From positions 496,001-560,000 of the forward strand of contig NZ_JAJPWV010000002.1 of the NCBI RefSeq assembly GCF_021215455.1: 64,000 nucleotides of DNA, read 5' to 3'. The translations under genes were made by a program, and so were the position numbers. The DNA comes from Mucilaginibacter roseus. GTDB taxonomy: Bacteria; Bacteroidota; Bacteroidia; Sphingobacteriales; Sphingobacteriaceae. This document shows positions 61,076 through 64,000 of this stretch, in pieces; the first letter of the stretch is position 1, and each line of letters starts with the position of its first letter. Under the pieces are notes generated by a model, which did not search any database, was not told the DNA's origin, and worked only from the letters and a program-made list of their open reading frames with translations.

Positions 61076-61945
61076 ATGCGAACGGCAAATTTGATAGTAA
61101 AATTCCTTAAAACCGCCTTACTAACTCTACTCATTTGCGGCCCGCTCCTCGCCCGCGCACAAAATGCTCCTCTTCAAAACGGCTTTGCCCATAACGATTA
61201 TTGGCACAAACGCCCGCTGTTTGACGCGCTTGACAATGGCTATACCCACATTGAGGCCGATATATTTTACATTAACGGCGAAATGGTAGTGGCGCACTTC
61301 TTCCCCTTTTTCCAGGGCAAACGCACGCTTGAAAACTTGTACCTGAAACCACTTTCCGAACGCATTAAAAGGCAAGGTAATATTTTTGAAGGGTATGATA
61401 CCCCGATTACGCTGATGATCGATATTAAAACCGGCGCCGAGGATACTTATCAAGCGCTTAAACCCTTACTCAAAAAATATAGCTCCATCCTTTCCAGCTA
61501 CGAAAACGGCAGGGTACACCAACGGCAGGTAACTATTGTGCTATCGGGCAATAAACCTTACCGCTACATTAAAAATGAAAAACAGCGCCTGGCATTTATT
61601 GATGAAGATTTGCGCGATGTAGGCAAGGATAAATGCGATGCCAACGTTTACCAGATGGCCAGCTGCAAATACAGTTCACTATTAAATTGGGATGGCAACG
61701 GCACCATGCCCGAAAAAGAACGCAAACTGCTATGCAGCTATGTAACCAAAGCACACAGCATGGGCAAAAAGGTGCGCCTGTGGGCATCGCCCGAAAAGGA
61801 AAGCGTGTGGAAACAGTTGTTGGGCTGCGGCGTTGACCTGATTAATACGGATGAATTAGCAACATTGCGCAAATTTCTTGTGAGTAACACCTTAGTTCAT
61901 GAAAAAATTAATCTTGCAGGCAAGCCTCGGGTTGCGTCTTTGTAA
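61076..61945 (+). CDS. Exported GDPD/PI-PLC-like phosphodiesterase
   Basis: The 289-residue protein has a signal peptide (ending LLARAQ near 29). It has the TIM-barrel catalytic pattern of the GDPD/PI-PLC superfamily: NGFAHNDYWHKRPLFDALDNGYTHIEADIFYINGEMVVAHF, with a His, Glu-x-Asp metal pair and second His, and LMIDIKTG further on. The subgroup recalls the PI-PLCc_GDPD_SF_unchar3 group. The substrate is unknown. The 3' end overlaps the converging glycosyltransferase gene by 38 bases. Confidence 0.82.
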   Translation: MRTANLIVKFLKTALLTLLICGPLLARAQNAPLQNGFAHNDYWHKRPLFDALDNGYTHIEADIFYINGEMVVAHFFPFFQGKRTLENLYLKPLSERIKRQGNIFEGYDTPITLMIDIKTGAEDTYQALKPLLKKYSSILSSYENGRVHQRQVTIVLSGNKPYRYIKNEKQRLAFIDEDLRDVGKDKCDANVYQMASCKYSSLLNWDGNGTMPEKERKLLCSYVTKAHSMGKKVRLWASPEKESVWKQLLGCGVDLINTDELATLRKFLVSNTLVHEKINLAGKPRVASL

Positions 61946-63101
61946 TTTCCTTAAAACACTCCAGGTATTCCTTCACCATCTTATCCCAACCAAAATGCTG
62001 CATGGTGTAAGCTTTTATCTCAGCCGCCTGCAGCGGATAAGGCGATGGTATAACTGCAAGGTCGTTGAGCACATTTATCCAGGCAGTTTTATCAGCGGCG
62101 GGCAAAAGGTAACCATTACGCCCATTGGTAATTACATCTTTTATGCCTTCAATATTCGAGGCAAAGACCTTAGTGCCGCAAAGGCAGGCTTCCAGGCATA
62201 CCAGGCCAAAACCTTCCAGGTCGCCACTAACCGGAATGTTGGGCATAATAAAGGCTTCGGCGGCTATTAATAATTGTAATATATCCTCAAAAGGCATACG
62301 GCCAAGGTGTTTTACCCTATCAGTTGCACCAGCGCGTTGCAGCAGGCGGCGAATCTCCTCTTCATCAGTAGGCCAGCCTAAAAACGAGGTTACCTGCCTG
62401 CGCATTTTGGGAGGCAAAGAGCGTATCACCTTATCGGCCAATGGCGCGCGTGGCTTAAACGGGCCAACCATGAGCAGCATAAAATCATCGCTCAACGCAG
62501 GCAGCACGTGTTTTATTAACCACGCGAAACCTTTACGCTTTACTGCTCGCCCCATGCAAACCAGTATTTTTTTATTATTCAGATCGATGCCATGCTGCTT
62601 GGCTATGTCCCGCAATTGACGCGTGTTTGGCTGGCAATCAGCAATGGATGCATCTACTCCGTTGCTTATTACCTTAATCTTATCAGCCGGTATGCCATAC
62701 CGCTGGCAGGCATCGGCAGTAGCGTTGCTTACCGCAAATACCTTCTCAAACTTTTTGTACTCGGGCAGCACCGTGCGCCGGTAGGTATGGTTCGGGAATA
62801 CTACATCAAGCCCGTGCAAGGTAACCGTACGCTTTAAATGTTCATATCCCTTGTGGCGCATACATATGGCGGCCATCAATCCATCATTATAATGAATAAC
62901 GCTGATATCCGGATACTTGCGGCACATGGCTACAATACGCCGGTTAAGCGACATAAAAAAACGCAGCTTGCTGGTGCCTGCTTTATAAATAATGGTATGC
63001 ACACGGGTATGCTTTTTCATGCCCCGCACCAGCTCGTAGCTTTGTTTTTCCATACCACCTGTAGCCGGCGGATGTTTATGACTCACAAACAGGATTTCCA
63101 T
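61908..63101 (-). CDS. GT4-family glycosyltransferase
   Basis: The 397-residue protein is a GT-B fold transferase: N-terminal SHKHPPATGGMEKQSYEL, the acceptor domain VTLHGLDVVFPNHTYRRTV, and a C-terminal donor domain with GRAVKRKGFAWLI, HLGRMPFEDILQLL and the EGFGLVCLEACLCGTKV nucleotide-sugar motif. It retains the anomeric centre. It overlaps the upstream flippase-like gene by 26 bases, so the two probably share a transcript and a glycolipid or surface glycan role. Confidence 0.9.
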   Translation of the reverse strand: MEILFVSHKHPPATGGMEKQSYELVRGMKKHTRVHTIIYKAGTSKLRFFMSLNRRIVAMCRKYPDISVIHYNDGLMAAICMRHKGYEHLKRTVTLHGLDVVFPNHTYRRTVLPEYKKFEKVFAVSNATADACQRYGIPADKIKVISNGVDASIADCQPNTRQLRDIAKQHGIDLNNKKILVCMGRAVKRKGFAWLIKHVLPALSDDFMLLMVGPFKPRAPLADKVIRSLPPKMRRQVTSFLGWPTDEEEIRRLLQRAGATDRVKHLGRMPFEDILQLLIAAEAFIMPNIPVSGDLEGFGLVCLEACLCGTKVFASNIEGIKDVITNGRNGYLLPAADKTAWINVLNDLAVIPSPYPLQAAEIKAYTMQHFGWDKMVKEYLECFKEITKTQPEACLQD

Positions 63102-64000
63102 TTTGATAAAGTGTAGTTGTTCGTTTCCTGTCTATAAAAAAGTAAGCCACCAGTCCCACCAATATCCAGAACACCTGGCGCGCGCGCCGCAATAACGAAG
63201 CAGTAACCCATGTTTCGGTTGCGGTAAGGCCGATGGCGGCGAGCATTAATTTGTTACCGTATTCTTCAACCCCAATTTGCGCAGGCACAAACGCCCCTGC
63301 CGATTTAAAAACGATCACACTCATATCAACAAACATGGCCGGTATAAATCCGGCACCGGTATCCAGCAGATGTAATATGATATAAAGCTCGAGCGAGCCC
63401 AAAGCCCAGTGCAGCATAAAAAAGCCACAGGCCATCAGCATATTCTTTTTGTTGTTACGATAGAAGTCAGGTAAGGCACGTTTTACTTCCGCGATTTTGA
63501 TCCGCAGCTTTGCGGTACGTGTCGCCAACCAGTTGCCTATACGGGTTTTATGCAGTTGTTTAAAAAATAAAAGCAATAGGTATATCAATGCTATAATGCC
63601 TGCAACTATACAAAGCACTACTAATGCAACTTTAAACGAAAAATGCAGCGCCGGTACAAACGCAAAAGCCAGGATGGTTATAAGCAACAGCGATAGCAAA
63701 TGGGTAGCCATCATCAGCACGCGCGATAATAGTACAGAGGTGATCACCGTCTGCTTTTCAATTGTACTATCGCGAAGCAGGTAAACCTTAAGCGCTTCAC
63801 CGGCTACTATGCTTGCGGGGTTAATGATGCCTACCGTTTCGCCCACATGCCGTACCCAAAAAAGATGAAAAAGATTAACAGACCGTCCATCAGCACCCAT
63901 GCAATACCGCCAGGCTATAGTACCACAAGTATAGGAGCATGCGCTGGCAACCAATAACCACAAAAAATGTGTACCTACCTGTTGCAGTGATTGTCCTACT
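63076..64000 (-). CDS. Flippase-like LPG synthase-TM family membrane protein (5' end cut by window)
   Basis: The frame is open from the window end to 63076; the TTG at 63963 has no special claim as a start, since upstream codons continue (VGQSLQQVGTHF before it). It has about 7-8 transmembrane segments with motifs of the lysylphosphatidylglycerol synthase TM region family (UPF0104): VGETVGIINPASIVAGEALKVYLLRD and VDMSVIVFKSAGAFVPAQIGVEEYGNKLMLAAIGL. Such proteins act with glycolipid pathways, probably as flippases. The next gene is a GT4 transferase. Confidence 0.85.
   Translation of the reverse strand, partial: VGQSLQQVGTHFLWLLVASACSYTCGTIAWRYCMGADGRSVNLFHLFWVRHVGETVGIINPASIVAGEALKVYLLRDSTIEKQTVITSVLLSRVLMMATHLLSLLLITILAFAFVPALHFSFKVALVVLCIVAGIIALIYLLLLFFKQLHKTRIGNWLATRTAKLRIKIAEVKRALPDFYRNNKKNMLMACGFFMLHWALGSLELYIILHLLDTGAGFIPAMFVDMSVIVFKSAGAFVPAQIGVEEYGNKLMLAAIGLTATETWVTASLLRRARQVFWILVGLVAYFFIDRKRTTTLYQNGNPVCES

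Overview
The window looks like chromosome of a member of the Bacteroidota, most likely Sphingobacteriaceae (Mucilaginibacter/Pedobacter type). This is inferred from a SusC-type TonB receptor, a second TonB-linked barrel receptor, a GH95 fucosidase, family assignments typical of that phylum, and promoters of the TTTG / TAnnTTTG type. No database search was possible, so family names rest on motifs read by eye.

Region 1 (1-6.8 kb) is a phosphonate-related cluster: a SusC-like receptor (cut by the window start), a PhnZ-like HD oxygenase, a divergent XRE-cupin regulator, a DUF5690-type MFS transporter, a FAD oxidoreductase of the phosphonate-associated type and a PhnX-like HAD hydrolase. The same 13-bp palindrome stands before the SusC gene and the transporter gene, a second palindrome abuts the transporter start codon, and a perfect 13-bp-arm dyad precedes the hydrolase gene. 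Region 2 (6.8-12.2 kb) is a tight three-gene operon that reads as the lower part of lysine breakdown: aminoadipate semialdehyde dehydrogenase (ALDH7A1 type), a short HglS/DUF1338 2-oxoadipate dioxygenase, and a YdiJ-type D-2-hydroxyglutarate dehydrogenase.

Region 3 (12.4-22.9 kb) has a tandem pair of exported alpha/beta hydrolases, a DUF4965-type exported enzyme and a GH95 fucosidase, small unknown proteins, a DUF808 membrane protein, two tRNA-Leu genes, an exported beta-propeller-like protein and tRNA-Lys. Region 4 (22.9-46.1 kb) is a phage-structural block, all on the minus strand, starting from its own promoter/operator before terS and ending at a two-way terminator beside tRNA-Lys. It has terminase, portal, capsid, prohead protease, tape measure, tail fibre, tail spike and holin-like genes. 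I see no integrase, repressor, replication gene, endolysin or duplicated tRNA end. The tail genes precede the head genes. A pair of Sec-exported paralogs brackets the tape measure gene, and a T-TTT-TTT slippery heptamer joins two overlapping frames. It may be a decayed prophage or a domesticated, gene-transfer-agent-like particle.

Region 5 (46.3-64 kb) is ordinary chromosome: a lipoprotein, VOC proteins, an MFS exporter, a luciferase-like flavoenzyme, NDH-2, an M16 peptidase, a YycJ-like metallo-hydrolase, a DUF1801 protein, a Dabb protein, a TonB-linked receptor, CorA, a GDPD-like phosphodiesterase, a GT4 glycosyltransferase and a flippase-like protein cut by the window end. GC-rich CCCCAACCCTCCC-type intergenic repeats occur at about 32.4, 34.1 and 56.7 kb.
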